From an uncultured Duodenibacillus sp. (GTDB lineage: Bacteria > Pseudomonadota > Gammaproteobacteria > Burkholderiales > Burkholderiaceae_F), in contig CALXQK010000002.1 of the NCBI GenBank assembly GCA_944390745.1, forward strand, positions 1 to 64,000: a stretch of 64,000 nt of DNA, in the 5' to 3' direction. The position numbers and the translations under genes are program-made. How positions within the stretch are numbered: position 1 is the stretch's first letter; each line of letters opens with the position of its first letter. Shown in pieces: positions 8,729-18,007 of the stretch. The notes beneath the pieces are model-generated. The model saw nothing but the letters and a program-made list of their open reading frames with translations. It did not search any database and was not told the origin of the DNA.

Positions 8729-10552
8729 TCAAATGGTTTCGGTGGCGTGCATGAGCCACTCGCGCGCCTGCACCGAGAGCAGGGGCGAGAGCGCCTCGCG
8801 CACCCGGCGGTGGTAGTCGTTGACCCACCAGATTTCGTAGGGGGTCATCATGGCGGTGTTGATGAGCCGCACGTCGATCGGGCACAGCGTGAGCGTCTCA
8901 AAGGTGAGCATGGGCGCCATCTGGTCGATCTCGGGATCAGCCTCGACGGGGGTGACCAGATTCTCCGTGCGCACGCCCCAGCGCCCGGGCCGGTACAGGC
9001 CCGGCTCGTTGGAGACCACGATGCCCGGCACGATGCGCGTGGCCGGACCGGGCTGCGTGCGCGGCGAAATCGACACGGGCCCCTCGTGCACGTTCAGGCA
9101 GAAGCCCACGCCGTGTCCGGTGCCGTGCCCGAAGTCGCAGCCGATCTCCCAGATGGGCATGCGCGCCAGGGTGTCGAGCTGCGAGGCGAAGGTGCCCTGG
9201 GGAAAGTGCGTGCTTGCCAGCAGGATGTGTCCGCGCAGCACCGCGGTGAAGTCGCGCCTTTGCGCGGCCGACGGCTCGCCCACGGCAATCGTGCGGGTGA
9301 TGTCGGTGGTGCCGCCCTCGTACTGTCCGCCCGAGTCGATCAAAAGCAGGTCGCCCGGCCGGATCTCGGCGTTGGTCTCCTGCGTGGGCTGATAGTGCGG
9401 AAGCGCCGCGTGTTCGCCGGCGGCGGCGATGGTCTCAAAGCTCAGGCTCATGAAGCCGGGGATCTCGGCTCGCAGCTGCCGAAGCTTTCTTGAGACGTCA
9501 AGCTCCGTGAAGGTCTTTTCCTCGTGAACCATGCGCGCAATCCATGCAAGCAGCTCGCACATGGCCGCGCCGTCTCGGCGCATGGTCTCGCGCAGCAGCG
9601 CAAGCTCGCCTGCCGTGCGCCGGCTCTTGATGAGTTCCGTGGGCTGCGCGCGCTCAATCGTGCGGATGCCCGCGGCCTGAAGCACTTCAAAAAGATCCTG
9701 CGAGGTTTTTGCGGGATCAAGCAGCGTCGTGCAGCCCGAAAGACGCGCGGGAATTTCCGTGCGGGTGCGCTCGTAGTCCAGAAGCTCAACGCCCGAGGCC
9801 GCAAGAGACGCGAGCGCCTCGGCGGAAAACCGCGCCTTGTCGGCAAAAAGAAGCGCTGCCGAGGGCGTGATCGCGGCATAGGCCGTAAAGACGGGCGTGC
9901 AGGCGAGATCAGCGCCGCGCAGGTTGGTAAGCCAGGCAATGTCGTCAAGCGTCGAGAGCACCAGGCTGTCTGCTCCGGCCTGCGCCAGGGCCGCGCGCAC
10001 GCGCGCGAGCTTGTCGGCCACGGGGTCCTGCCCGAAGGCAAAGGGACGCACGGGGTTTCTGACGGCCTGCGGACGGTCGCTCCAGACGGCATCGATGAGC
10101 TCGACGTCCGAGACAAGCTCCATGCCCGCCTCGGAAAACTCCCTTTTGAGCGCCATGAAGCGCCTGCGGCTCAGCGTGCGGGGGTCAAGCCCGATGCACG
10201 CGCCTGCGTCAAGCTCAGAAATGACGGCCGCGGCAAGCCCCGGCGTCTGCGGGGCGCCCTCCTGCATGAGGTCGATTCCGGCAGGCGCAAGTTCGCGCGC
10301 GGCCTGCTCCCAGTAGCGGCTGTCGGTCCAGAGCGCGGCGCTCGTGGTGGTGACCGCAAGCGTTCCCGCCGATCCCGTAAAGCCGCTGAGGTATTTGCGA
10401 AAGGCCCAGTGTTCGGGCTGGTACTCGCACAGGTGCGGGTCGCCCGTAAAGCAAAGCCAGGCCGACAGGCCGCGCCGGGCCATTTCATGGCGCAGCGCGC
10501 GCAGGCGCGCAATGCACGCCGCGCCCTGATCCATCGAAGTCGAAGAGCTCAT
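8729..10552 (-). CDS. Xaa-Pro aminopeptidase, large M24B type (APP1-like)
   Basis: The enzyme removes N-terminal residues that precede proline. The 607-residue protein has two creatinase-like N-terminal domains (about 1-155 and 165-310) followed by a pita-bread metallopeptidase domain. Metal ligands are visible in LLIDSGGQYEGGTTDITRT (two aspartates), GTGHGVGF (histidine), VVSNEPGLY and GVRTEN (glutamates). The C-terminal extension (LCPIDVRLIN, MMTPYEIWWVNDYHRRV) is typical of the long cytosolic APP1 form. ATG 10552 is chosen over an upstream in-frame start because the family begins about 15 residues before RLRALRHEMARRGL. It seems monocistronic. Confidence 0.92.
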   Translation of the reverse strand: MSSSTSMDQGAACIARLRALRHEMARRGLSAWLCFTGDPHLCEYQPEHWAFRKYLSGFTGSAGTLAVTTTSAALWTDSRYWEQAARELAPAGIDLMQEGAPQTPGLAAAVISELDAGACIGLDPRTLSRRRFMALKREFSEAGMELVSDVELIDAVWSDRPQAVRNPVRPFAFGQDPVADKLARVRAALAQAGADSLVLSTLDDIAWLTNLRGADLACTPVFTAYAAITPSAALLFADKARFSAEALASLAASGVELLDYERTRTEIPARLSGCTTLLDPAKTSQDLFEVLQAAGIRTIERAQPTELIKSRRTAGELALLRETMRRDGAAMCELLAWIARMVHEEKTFTELDVSRKLRQLRAEIPGFMSLSFETIAAAGEHAALPHYQPTQETNAEIRPGDLLLIDSGGQYEGGTTDITRTIAVGEPSAAQRRDFTAVLRGHILLASTHFPQGTFASQLDTLARMPIWEIGCDFGHGTGHGVGFCLNVHEGPVSISPRTQPGPATRIVPGIVVSNEPGLYRPGRWGVRTENLVTPVEADPEIDQMAPMLTFETLTLCPIDVRLINTAMMTPYEIWWVNDYHRRVREALSPLLSVQAREWLMHATETI

Positions 10553-10784
10553 GACAAAAAATCCCAAAAAAGGCGGACGGGTTCGAAAGCCGCAGGAGAC
10601 GGCGGCGCCGCGCGCGCCTGCCTGCAGGTTCCCCTGACGCCGCAAGACTGACCGGGAGCATACACCGCACGGGCATGCGGCATCCAGAAAGGGGCCGGGA
10701 CGGCCCCGGGGGACGCATAGGGCGCAAAAAAGGCGGGAAAGGAAGGAAATAGACCCAAGGCGGGCCGCGGCCGGACCGAAGGTC

Positions 10785-11186
10785 CTAGAAGAGCTTGATC
10801 ATCGTGATCGTCAGCGGCAGTCCCAGCACGCCCTCGGGGCTGTGCTGCTCCTGTCCGACGTCGACGGACTTCAGGCGCCAGCCCGCGTCGCGCATCTCGG
10901 TGAGCGTGGCCTCAACCTTGAGCTGCTGGCAGGAAAAGACGAGATCAAGCAGTGCGCGCTGCGTTGAAAGCGGCTCGGTTGACGTGCAGACAAGCTCCAT
11001 GCGGTCGGGAGCCTCCATGAGCGCGGCAAGACTGCGGCCCGATGCCGGGTCGTCAATCGAGACGCCTTCAATTCCCGACGTGCTCGAGCAGCCGCCGGCA
11101 ATGAGGGCCGCGGCAAGGGCTGCGCAGGCCGCAAGGGCAGCGCGCGGCAGACGCGGACCGGGATGAGGGCGGTGACGAGCGTTCAT
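10785..11186 (-). CDS. small putative lipoprotein of unknown function
   Basis: The 133-residue product begins with an Arg-rich n-region, then a hydrophobic stretch AALAACAALAAALIAG followed by GC, a plausible lipobox. The mature part of about 100 residues contains two more cysteines and ends LPLTITMIKLF. I do not recognise the family. ATG 11186 gives the complete signal sequence; an upstream start would place 18 extra residues before it. The ribosome binding site is weak. It lies downstream of the helicase gene on the same strand, about 105 bases away. Confidence 0.65.
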   Translation of the reverse strand: MNARHRPHPGPRLPRAALAACAALAAALIAGGCSSTSGIEGVSIDDPASGRSLAALMEAPDRMELVCTSTEPLSTQRALLDLVFSCQQLKVEATLTEMRDAGWRLKSVDVGQEQHSPEGVLGLPLTITMIKLF

Positions 11187-11291
11187 GGCTGAAGAAAAAG
11201 AAGAGGTCGACCCGGGGATTTTATAGGGCCGCCCCCGCACCGGAGGGCGGGGCGGGAGCGGCGTTTTGAAAAAGTCCGTGAAGGGCCGCTT

Positions 11292-13055
11292 CTAGCGGCC
11301 GCGCAGCTTGCGCTGCATCTCCGGCGGCAGCGTCGAGCGCACGGACTCGACGTGGTAGCCGCGGCTTTCCATGGCGCGATCCTCGTAGGGCGAGGACTCG
11401 CGGCGCACGGTGGACTTGATGTTGGAGGCGCGGCGGCGGCGCTCCTCGGCCAGACGCCGCTCGCGCTTGTCGTCGTGCACCACGACGCCGCGGCCGCGGC
11501 GGGCCGCGGACTCCGGAAGGCTTGAGCGCACGGCGCTGCGGGCGCTTTTGCGCGCGGCCGGCGCGGGCTCCTCGCTGCGGCGCGAGCCCGCGCCGCTGCG
11601 ACCGGAGCGGCCCTTGTCGGACGCCGCCCTGCGCTCGCCCGGGGCCAGCGCTGCGCGCACGGACTCGGCCGCAGGCCTGCGGGCAGCGGGCTTTGCCGCG
11701 TGCTGCACGCCCGAGCGGGCGATCTTCTTTTCAAAGCGCTCCTCGGGGTTGACCGAGACGCCCGCCGTGCGCTCCTCCTCGCGCGCGGCCTGCGCCGCGC
11801 TGCGGCGCGCGGCTTCGCGCGAGGCAGAGGCCTTCCGGCGGGAGGCGCGCATGCGCTCGAGCTCCTCGGCGCGGGCGCGGTCGGCGCGGGCCTCCTCAAG
11901 CGCGAGATCCTCGGGCATGTCGCCCTCATAGCCCTCGGCCTTTCGGGCGGGGAGCTTCTTCTTGAGCAGCTTCTCGATGTCCCTGAGATAGGCCGCCTCA
12001 TCGGGAGAGACCAGACTCACGGCGTGGCCGTCAAGACCCGCGCGGCCCGTGCGGCCGATGCGGTGCACGTAGTCCTGGGGGACGTTGGGAAGCTCAAAGT
12101 TCACCACATGCGGCAGTCCCTCGATGTCGAGTCCCCGGGCGGCGATGTCGGTGGCCACGAGCACGCGGATTTCATGCGCCTTGAAGCCCGCAAGCGCCTT
12201 GGTGCGCGCCGACTGGCTCTTGTTGCCGTGAATGGCCGCGGCGACGATGCCGTCCTTGTTGAGCTGCTGCGCAAGGCGGTTGGCGGCGTGCTTCATGCGC
12301 GTAAAGACAAGCACCTGGTCCCAGTTGTTCTGCGCGATCAGGTCGCGCAGAAGCTCGCGCTTTCTCTTTTTGGCGATGAGATAGACCTCCTGGTGGATGC
12401 GGGCGTTTTCCTTGTTGCGCGCAATCTCCACCGTGGCCGGGTTCTCAAGGAAGGTCTCGGCAAGCGCCCGGATCTCGTCGTTGAAGGTCGCCGAAAACAT
12501 CAGCGTCTGGCGCTTTTGCGGCAGCAGCCGGACGATTTTCTTGATGTCGTGGATAAAGCCCATGTCGAGCATCCGGTCGGCCTCGTCGAGAACGAAGAAC
12601 TCGACGCGGCTGATGTCGACCGTCTTCTGTCCGAGATGGTCAAGAAGCCGGCCCGGGGTGGCGACCAGAAAGTCGGCGCCGTGCGCCAGGGCCTCAATCT
12701 GCGGCTTGATGTTGACGCCGCCGAAGACAAGCGCCGTCTTGAGCGTCGTGTGCGCGGCATAGGCGCGGATGTTTTCATCAATCTGGGCGGCAAGCTCGCG
12801 CGTGGGCGCAAGAATGAGGGCGCGCACCTCGCGGGCCTTGCGCGGACGCGGGGCTGCAAGCATGCGGGTGATGACGGGAAGCGCAAAGGCGGCGGTCTTG
12901 CCGGTGCCGGTCTGTGCGGCGGCCAGAACATCGCGCCCGGCGAGAAGCTCGGGGATGGCCCGGGTCTGGATGGGGGTGGGCTCGGTGTAGCCCAGGTCCT
13001 GAACCGCCTTCAAAACGGCGGGTGCAAGACCAAGAGAGGAAAATGAGGAAGTCAC
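11292..13055 (-). CDS. rhlE: DEAD-box ATP-dependent RNA helicase, RhlE type
   Basis: This helicase unwinds RNA in ribosome assembly and mRNA turnover. All core motifs are present: Q motif (GYTEPTPIQ), I (AQTGTGKT), Ia (PTRELAAQI), Ib (TPGRLLD), II ([12 protein letters not shown]), III (FSATF), V ([14 protein letters not shown]) and VI ([10 protein letters not shown]). The start is GTG 13055, giving [18 protein letters not shown], which aligns with RhlE (MSFDSLGL). No ATG fits and the ribosome binding site is weak. Residues from about 385 to 587 form a low-complexity tail rich in Arg, Ala, Ser and Glu, typical of RNA-binding extensions. The upstream 500 bases are non-coding and may hold a long leader. 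Confidence 0.93.
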   Translation of the reverse strand: MTSSFSSLGLAPAVLKAVQDLGYTEPTPIQTRAIPELLAGRDVLAAAQTGTGKTAAFALPVITRMLAAPRPRKAREVRALILAPTRELAAQIDENIRAYAAHTTLKTALVFGGVNIKPQIEALAHGADFLVATPGRLLDHLGQKTVDISRVEFFVLDEADRMLDMGFIHDIKKIVRLLPQKRQTLMFSATFNDEIRALAETFLENPATVEIARNKENARIHQEVYLIAKKRKRELLRDLIAQNNWDQVLVFTRMKHAANRLAQQLNKDGIVAAAIHGNKSQSARTKALAGFKAHEIRVLVATDIAARGLDIEGLPHVVNFELPNVPQDYVHRIGRTGRAGLDGHAVSLVSPDEAAYLRDIEKLLKKKLPARKAEGYEGDMPEDLALEEARADRARAEELERMRASRRKASASREAARRSAAQAAREEERTAGVSVNPEERFEKKIARSGVQHAAKPAARRPAAESVRAALAPGERRAASDKGRSGRSGAGSRRSEEPAPAARKSARSAVRSSLPESAARRGRGVVVHDDKRERRLAEERRRRASNIKSTVRRESSPYEDRAMESRGYHVESVRSTLPPEMQRKLRGR

Positions 13056-13562
13056 GTTTGTATTTGTTCTTGCGCCGCGAAAAAAAAGAAAAGGCGCGCG
13101 GCGGATGTGAGTTTGAGAATTCCTGCGCCGCCGCCCTGAGGTTTTGCTGCGGGCGGCGTGCTGTGCCGGCAGGAAGAAAAAAAAGGTCTGTCTGGCGCGA
13201 GGCGCCCGTTGGTCGGGGGAGAGATTCTCCCCAGCTCGCGCCCGTCCTTGACGCCCCTGGCGCCGAGCTCCGTGCGTGCGGGCCTGACAGCGAGGCCTCG
13301 GCAAAAACGAACTGTCATCGGGCACGGCCGCCCCGCCGCCGGCTTTTTCTTTTCGCGGCGCGGGCTTCATGCGCGGCCTGCGCCCGGTCGATGCTGGGCG
13401 CGGGCGCATCCCGGCGCGGCCGGTCGGCGCGGGGGCGCAGGGCGCGCATTATAAGCGATGCCCCCGGCCCAGAACCTGGACTGCCCGCGCAAGTTGCTCG
13501 CGGGCGGGCGCGGAGTTCGTACAATTCCGGCAGGTCATTTCGTCCGCAAGGATTTTTCAAAG
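13056..13562. other. 507-base divergent intergenic region, rhlE / RidA-like gene
   Basis: I see no convincing gene here. The region is GC-rich with A-tracts near 13080-13090 and 13178-13190 and should carry the two divergent promoters. RNA helicase genes of this class often have long leaders, but I could not identify a cold-shock or autoregulatory element by eye. Confidence 0.35.
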
Positions 13563-14024
13563 ATGAAGATCGAACAAAAGATTGAAGACATGGGCCTGGC
13601 CCTGCCGCCCGTTGCCGCCCCGGCCGGGCTTTACCGCTTTACGCGCCGCGTGGGCAGCCTCGTGTACGTCTCCGGCCAGACGCCCGACATCGACAGCGTG
13701 TTGCAGGTCAAGGGCGTCGTGGGCGGGGATCTCACGATTGAAGAGGGGCAGAAGGCCGCGCAGCTCGCCGCGCTCAACATCCTCTCGGTGCTCAAGATCG
13801 AGCTCGGAGACCTTGATCGCGTCAAGCAGTTCGTGCAGGTGATGGGCTTTGTGCGCGGCGTGCCGGGGTTTGAGGAGCAGCCCCAGGTGATCAACGGCGC
13901 CTCGGCCCTGTTCAAGGAGCTCTACGGCGAGGCGGGCGTTGCGGCGCGCGTGGCGCTCGGCGCCAGCGACCTTCCCGAGGGCAGCCCCGTGGAGATTCTC
14001 GCCATTGTCGAGGTCGAGGACTAG
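13563..14024 (+). CDS. RidA family protein (YjgF/YER057c/UK114, 153-residue subgroup)
   Basis: RidA-type proteins hydrolyse reactive enamine/imine intermediates from amino acid metabolism, although this subgroup is not well characterised. The features are LPPVAAPAGLYRFTRRVG, VYVSGQTP, GGDLTIEEGQKAAQLAALN and a C-terminal ALGASDLPEGSPVEILAIVE strand. Arg in AARVALGA matches the conserved substrate-carboxylate arginine. The length of 153 residues fits the longer subgroup. ATG 13563 follows AAGGA at 10 bases. It stands alone and ends at a strong shared terminator. Confidence 0.9.
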   Translation: MKIEQKIEDMGLALPPVAAPAGLYRFTRRVGSLVYVSGQTPDIDSVLQVKGVVGGDLTIEEGQKAAQLAALNILSVLKIELGDLDRVKQFVQVMGFVRGVPGFEEQPQVINGASALFKELYGEAGVAARVALGASDLPEGSPVEILAIVEVED

Positions 14025-14060
14025 AGCGTCCTCCCTGTTTTTTTCCAAACCCGCATCAAG

Positions 14061-14099
14061 AAAGGGCCGGGAAGCGCGCAGGCGCTTTTCCCGGCCCTT
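14061..14099. terminator. bidirectional terminator between RidA-like gene and trpA
   Basis: AAAGGGCCGGGAA (from 14061) pairs with TTCCCGGCCCTT (to 14099), with an inner GCGC/GCGC extension around a short loop. T-rich sequence precedes and follows. It serves both convergent genes. Confidence 0.8.
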
Positions 14100-14123
14100 G
14101 TCGCCCTGCCTGCGTCCCGGCCG

Positions 14124-14945
14124 CTAGCGGCGGGCGGCGTTTTTCATCGAGCGCACGTACTCGGTGAGCTTTTCCTTGAGTAGGGCGGGGTCCTCAAAGT
14201 GCTCGTTGATCATGCGCACGATGGCCGAGCCCACGATGACGCCCGCGGCGCCCGCCTGCAGGGCGGCGCGCACGTGCTCGGGGCTGCTCACGCCGAAGCC
14301 GAGAAGTCCCGGGGCGGCCCCCGCCTGCGCCAGACCCTCGATCACCTGTTCGGCGGGCATGTGGGCGGGATTGGTTTCGCCCGTGATGCCCGGACGCGAG
14401 AGAAGGTAGACGTAGCCCTGACTGCTGCGCGCGATCTGGTGCAGCAGCGCCTCGGAGGCCTTGGGCGGGGCGATGGAGACAAGTCCCACGCCGTGGGCCT
14501 GCGCCGCATCGTCAAAGCTGCGGTCAACCTCGCGCATGCTCTCGGGCAGATCCGGGATGAGCACGACGTCGACGCCGGCCCTGGCGCACATGGCAAAGAA
14601 GTTTTCCACGCCCGGGGCGTAGACGAGGTTGGCGTAGACCATGAGGCTCACCGGCACGTCGGGATGGCGGGCGCGGAACCTCTCAATGACGGCCATGCAG
14701 CGCCCGGTCGTTGATCCGGCGTCAATGGCGCGCTTGGCGCTCACCATGATCACCGGGCCGTCGGCCATGGGGTCCGAGAAGGGAATGCCCAGCTCGAGCG
14801 CGTCGGCGCCGGCCGCCACGAGCGTCTCGAGAATCTCAAGGCTCTCGTTTTCATTGGGGTCGCACAGATTGACGAAGGGAACGAAGGCGCCCTCGTTTTT
14901 GTCCTTGAGCGCGGCAAACATGCGCGCAAAACGTTGTGTCGTCAT
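14124..14945 (-). CDS. trpA: tryptophan synthase alpha chain
   Basis: TrpA cleaves indole-3-glycerol phosphate to indole, which is channelled to TrpB. The TIM barrel shows the catalytic glutamate and aspartate in ELGIPFSDPMADGPV (about residues 50-65), the DVVLIPDLP strand, and the phosphate-binding LGFGVSSPEHV and GVIVGSAIV segments. At 273 residues it matches the family. It is the last gene of the trpDBA operon, 51 bases after trpB, and ends at the terminator at 14061-14099. Confidence 0.97.
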   Translation of the reverse strand: MTTQRFARMFAALKDKNEGAFVPFVNLCDPNENESLEILETLVAAGADALELGIPFSDPMADGPVIMVSAKRAIDAGSTTGRCMAVIERFRARHPDVPVSLMVYANLVYAPGVENFFAMCARAGVDVVLIPDLPESMREVDRSFDDAAQAHGVGLVSIAPPKASEALLHQIARSSQGYVYLLSRPGITGETNPAHMPAEQVIEGLAQAGAAPGLLGFGVSSPEHVRAALQAGAAGVIVGSAIVRMINEHFEDPALLKEKLTEYVRSMKNAARR

Positions 14946-14996
14946 GTCGGTATCCTGAAATCCTTGATTCGTTGCTTGTTCGGGTCGATCCTTGAA

Positions 14997-16232
14997 TCAG
15001 GCGCTGCGCAGCGCCTCGACGATGTTGTCCTTGAGGTGTCCGTCGTGCATCAGGCCCTCGGCCTCAAGGCGCCGGGCAACCTGGAAGATGTCCTTGTCGC
15101 CGCGCCCGGAGAGGTTGACGATGATCTTCTGCGGGCGCTCGGGATCTTCGCGGATGCGCTTGAGGGCATAGGCAAGGGCGTGCGAGCTTTCAAGCGCCGG
15201 AATGATGCCCTCCTTCAGGGAGAGCTCCATGAACGCGGCAAGCGCCTCGCGGTCGGTGATGCCGACGTATTTTGCGCGGCCGATTTCCTGCAGGTAGGCG
15301 TGCTCCGGGCCCACCGAGGGGAAGTCAAGACCGGCCGAGATGGAGAAGGATTCCTCGATTTGTCCGTCCGCGGTCTGCATATTCATGCTGCGCGCGCCGA
15401 AGAAGATGCCCTCGGCTCCGCGGTTGAGCGGGGCTCCATGCTTGCCCGAGTCAAGTCCCAGGCCTGCGGGCTCAACGCCGATGAGCTCCACCGACTTCTC
15501 GGGCACGAAGTCCGTGAAGATGCCGATGGCGTTCGAGCCGCCGCCCACGGCGGCGATCACGGCGTCGGGCAGACCGGCCTCGGCGGCGAAAAACTGCTTT
15601 CTGGCCTCCTCGCCGATGATCTTCTGAAACTCGCGCACGATCGTCGGGAAGGGGTGGGGACCGGCGGCGGTGCCGAGCATGTAGTGCGTGTTTTCAAACG
15701 AACCGGCCCAGTCCTTGATGGCCGCGGTGCAGGCCTCCTTGAGCGTGCCGAGGCCCTCGTGCACGGGGATGACCTCCGCGCCCATCAGCTCCATGCGAAA
15801 GACGTTGGGCATCTGGCGCTCGACGTCCTTGGCGCCCATGTAGACGCAGCACTCAAAGCCCAGAAGCGCGCAGGCAAGCGCCGTGGCAACGCCGTGCTGG
15901 CCGGCGCCGGTTTCGGCGATGATGCGCTTCTTGCCCATGCGGCGCGCCAGAAGCGCCTGTCCGAGCACCTGGTTGGTCTTGTGCGCGCCGCCGTGCACGA
16001 GGTCCTCGCGCTTGAGATAGAGCTTTGCGGCCGTCCCCCTGGTGAGGTTGCGGCAAAGCGTCAGCGGCGTCGGGCGTCCGGCGTAGGTTGTGAGCAGCTC
16101 CGAGAGCTCGGCTCGAAAGGCCGGGTCCTCGCGCGCCTCGACAAAGGCGGCCTCGAGTTGATCGAGCGCCGGGACGAGAATTTCCGGAATGTATTGTCCG
16201 CCGAAGCGTCCGAAGAAGGGGTTGAGCAGCAT
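14997..16232 (-). CDS. trpB: tryptophan synthase beta chain
   Basis: TrpB condenses indole with serine using PLP. The PLP lysine lies in [20 protein letters not shown] (about residue 90), and the phosphate-binding [12 protein letters not shown] and the C-terminal [13 protein letters not shown] segments are intact. The product has 411 residues. ATG 16232 gives [17 protein letters not shown], the family N-terminus, with AAGGA 7 bases upstream; the frame remains open upstream but that part is not homologous. The gene lies 62 bases after trpD. Confidence 0.97.
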   Translation of the reverse strand: MLLNPFFGRFGGQYIPEILVPALDQLEAAFVEAREDPAFRAELSELLTTYAGRPTPLTLCRNLTRGTAAKLYLKREDLVHGGAHKTNQVLGQALLARRMGKKRIIAETGAGQHGVATALACALLGFECCVYMGAKDVERQMPNVFRMELMGAEVIPVHEGLGTLKEACTAAIKDWAGSFENTHYMLGTAAGPHPFPTIVREFQKIIGEEARKQFFAAEAGLPDAVIAAVGGGSNAIGIFTDFVPEKSVELIGVEPAGLGLDSGKHGAPLNRGAEGIFFGARSMNMQTADGQIEESFSISAGLDFPSVGPEHAYLQEIGRAKYVGITDREALAAFMELSLKEGIIPALESSHALAYALKRIREDPERPQKIIVNLSGRGDKDIFQVARRLEAEGLMHDGHLKDNIVEALRSA

Positions 16233-16294
16233 GATGTTGTCCTTGAAAAATTGCGTTGTTCTGATGGCTGAGTCAGCCGGATGTCCTTGAAGAT

Positions 16295-17362
16295 TCAGGC
16301 GGCTCCCTTGCCGAGGACGGCGCCGCAGTCCTGGGCGGCGCTTTTCCTTTTCGCGGCAAAGGCGCGGTGCGCCTCGACCACGCTGAGCGCGCGGCCGTGC
16401 TCGAGCGTCTCGCGCGCCAGCGCCAGTCCCTCGGCGAGCGTTCCGACGCGCCGCCCGGCCAGAAGCAGCAGCGCCGTGTTGGCCGCCACCATGTCGTTGT
16501 GCGCGCGGCTGCCCCTGCCCGAGAGAATGGCAAGCGCAAGCTCGGCGTTTTTCTGCGGCAGGCCGCCGGCGAAGTCGCTGGCCTCGTAGCGGCCGCAGAC
16601 GCCGAAATCCTCGAGGTGGAAGGCTCCGGTGACGATCGTGCCGTCGTCGCGAAGCTCGGCGTAGTCGGTGCTGCCTGTGACGCACACCTCGTCAAAGCCG
16701 CAGCCGTGCACCACGAAGGCGCGCTTCATGCCGAGCTCGCGCAGGGTCTTGGCAACGGGCTCGATCAGTCCCGGGGCGTAGACGCCGATCACGGCGTAGT
16801 CCGGGCGTGCCGGGCTCGTCACGGGGCCGAGGATGTTGAAGATGGTGCGGGTGCCGAGCGCCTTGCGCACGGGCATCACGTGGCGCATGGCCGGGTGGTA
16901 GAGCTGGGCGAAGCAAAAGGCAAAGCCCGTGTCCATGAGAAGCTGTGCGGCCTGCTCGGGCGTCGGGGTGATGTCAAACCCAAGGGCCGTGAGCAGGTCC
17001 GAGGCGCCCGTCTGCGAGCTCACGCTGCGGTTGCCGTGCTTGGCGATCTTCAGGCCGTTGGCGGCGGCGCACAGCGCCGAAATGGTCGAGACGTTGATCG
17101 AGTGCATGCCGTCGCCGCCCGTGCCCACGATTTCGCCGATTTCAATGCCCTCGGGGCGGGGGAAGTGCACGGCCTGGCGCACCATGGCGCGGGCGGCGCC
17201 CGCGATCTCCTGCGGGGCCTCGCCCTTCATCTTGAGCGCGGTCAGAAGCGAGGCAAAGACGGCCGGGTCGGTCTCGCCGTTGAAAATCCGGGTGAAGAGT
17301 TCCTCAGCCTGCAGGGCGGAAAGGTCCTGGTGACGGTAGAGTTGTTCGAGTGCCGGGGTCAT
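16295..17362 (-). CDS. trpD: anthranilate phosphoribosyltransferase
   Basis: TrpD joins anthranilate to PRPP in the second committed step of tryptophan synthesis. The diagnostic motifs are [17 protein letters not shown] (PRPP/Mg binding), [17 protein letters not shown] and [11 protein letters not shown]. The 355-residue length is normal and no TrpG domain is fused. ATG 17362 lies 7 bases after AAAGGA; a TTG two codons earlier is less likely. It is the first structural gene after the trp leader, so trpE, trpG, trpC and trpF are missing from this operon. Confidence 0.96.
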   Translation of the reverse strand: MTPALEQLYRHQDLSALQAEELFTRIFNGETDPAVFASLLTALKMKGEAPQEIAGAARAMVRQAVHFPRPEGIEIGEIVGTGGDGMHSINVSTISALCAAANGLKIAKHGNRSVSSQTGASDLLTALGFDITPTPEQAAQLLMDTGFAFCFAQLYHPAMRHVMPVRKALGTRTIFNILGPVTSPARPDYAVIGVYAPGLIEPVAKTLRELGMKRAFVVHGCGFDEVCVTGSTDYAELRDDGTIVTGAFHLEDFGVCGRYEASDFAGGLPQKNAELALAILSGRGSRAHNDMVAANTALLLLAGRRVGTLAEGLALARETLEHGRALSVVEAHRAFAAKRKSAAQDCGAVLGKGAA

Positions 17363-17595
17363 GATCAAATCCTTTGAAAGTCAGTCGTGTTCGATGGGGT
17401 TTGGAAAAACAGCTTCAAGCTCAGTGAGCTGCCGGTTCCGGACGCCATCGCGGCCGAGCCTTGGGATTTGTGACGGGGGGCTGGTTTTCAAGAGAGTGGA
17501 GAACCATTTTTTATGTCTTCCTGCACCGGAGGTTGTTTTCCTTGGAGCCGTTGCCTGAAGACCGCCTGGTTTTCCTGGGAGTGCTGCTGAATGCG

Positions 17596-17623
17596 AAAAA
17601 CCCGCTGACTTCAGGTCGGCGGG
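17596..17623 (-). terminator. trp attenuator (3:4 terminator)
   Basis: On the minus strand CCCGCCGAC pairs with GTCAGCGGG with one C-A mismatch, and five U follow (17596-17600). It sits between the leader peptide and trpD. The left arm (segment 3, ACCCGC at 17619-17624 complement) can instead pair with segment 2, GCGGGT, at 17669-17674, giving a mutually exclusive antiterminator. Confidence 0.85.
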
Positions 17624-17677
17624 TTTCGTATGGCTGATTCGACTTTGTATAGACGCGTACCGACGGACACCCGCTCC

Positions 17678-17737
17678 TTAAGAGAGGTGCCAGCGCCAGG
17701 ACTGAGCCTGAAGAACGCGGTCGGTGGTGGTCATCAT
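17678..17737 (-). CDS. trpL: trp operon leader peptide with two Trp codons
   Basis: The 19-residue reading frame is MMTTTDRVLQAQSWRWHLS. Two UGG codons (Trp-Arg-Trp) lie five codons before the stop, the arrangement expected for ribosome stalling when charged tRNA-Trp is scarce. It sits about 30 bases after the predicted transcription start and is followed by an antiterminator/terminator pair. The peptide itself has no other expected role. There are two adjacent ATG codons, and GGA lies about 8 bases upstream. The trpD start is about 315 bases downstream, a longer gap than in enterobacteria. Confidence 0.85.
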   Translation of the reverse strand: MMTTTDRVLQAQSWRWHLS

Positions 17738-17774
17738 GAGTCGAAATCCAAAAAGTAGTTTCTTGGTGTGCCTT

Positions 17775-17804
17775 ACTGTAGCTGTGCCGCAGCCGTGATG
17801 TCAA
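17775..17804 (-). promoter_or_regulatory. sigma-70 promoter of the trp operon
   Basis: On the minus strand TTGACA (17799-17804) and TACAGT (17775-17780) are separated by 18 bases. The start point would be near 17768, about 30 bases before the leader peptide. Immediately upstream (17811-17826) lies AACTAGGTTAA, reminiscent of half a TrpR operator, but too imperfect to call. Confidence 0.75.
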
Positions 17805-18007
17805 TAAGGTGATTAACCTAGTTGCTGGGGCGGCCCTCGGGAGAACCCGGCCGGCCGTGCGGTTTCCTTTGGTTTCAACTTCCCTCGCGCGGGCGTTGGA
17901 CAAAGGGCCGCGGCCTCGGGCAAGATACGCCCGGAACGGAATGCGGCCCGCCCGGGCACGTGTTCGAGTTCGCAATTCATGCACAATTTTTTAAGGATGA
18001 AGACGAC

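Noticed and set aside
16273-16685. Upstream in-frame extension of trpB to 16685
   Set aside because: The extension is antisense/out of frame to trpD and not homologous to TrpB; ATG 16232 with AAGGA is the proper start.
17381-17507. Second small frame (MVLHSLENQPPV...) in the trp leader on the minus strand
   Set aside because: It reads into trpD out of frame, has one codon pattern of no regulatory value and no conserved feature.
17811-17826. TrpR operator-like AACTAGGTTAA upstream of the trp promoter
   Set aside because: Only one half resembles the E. coli operator and it lies upstream of the -35, so evidence is too weak.
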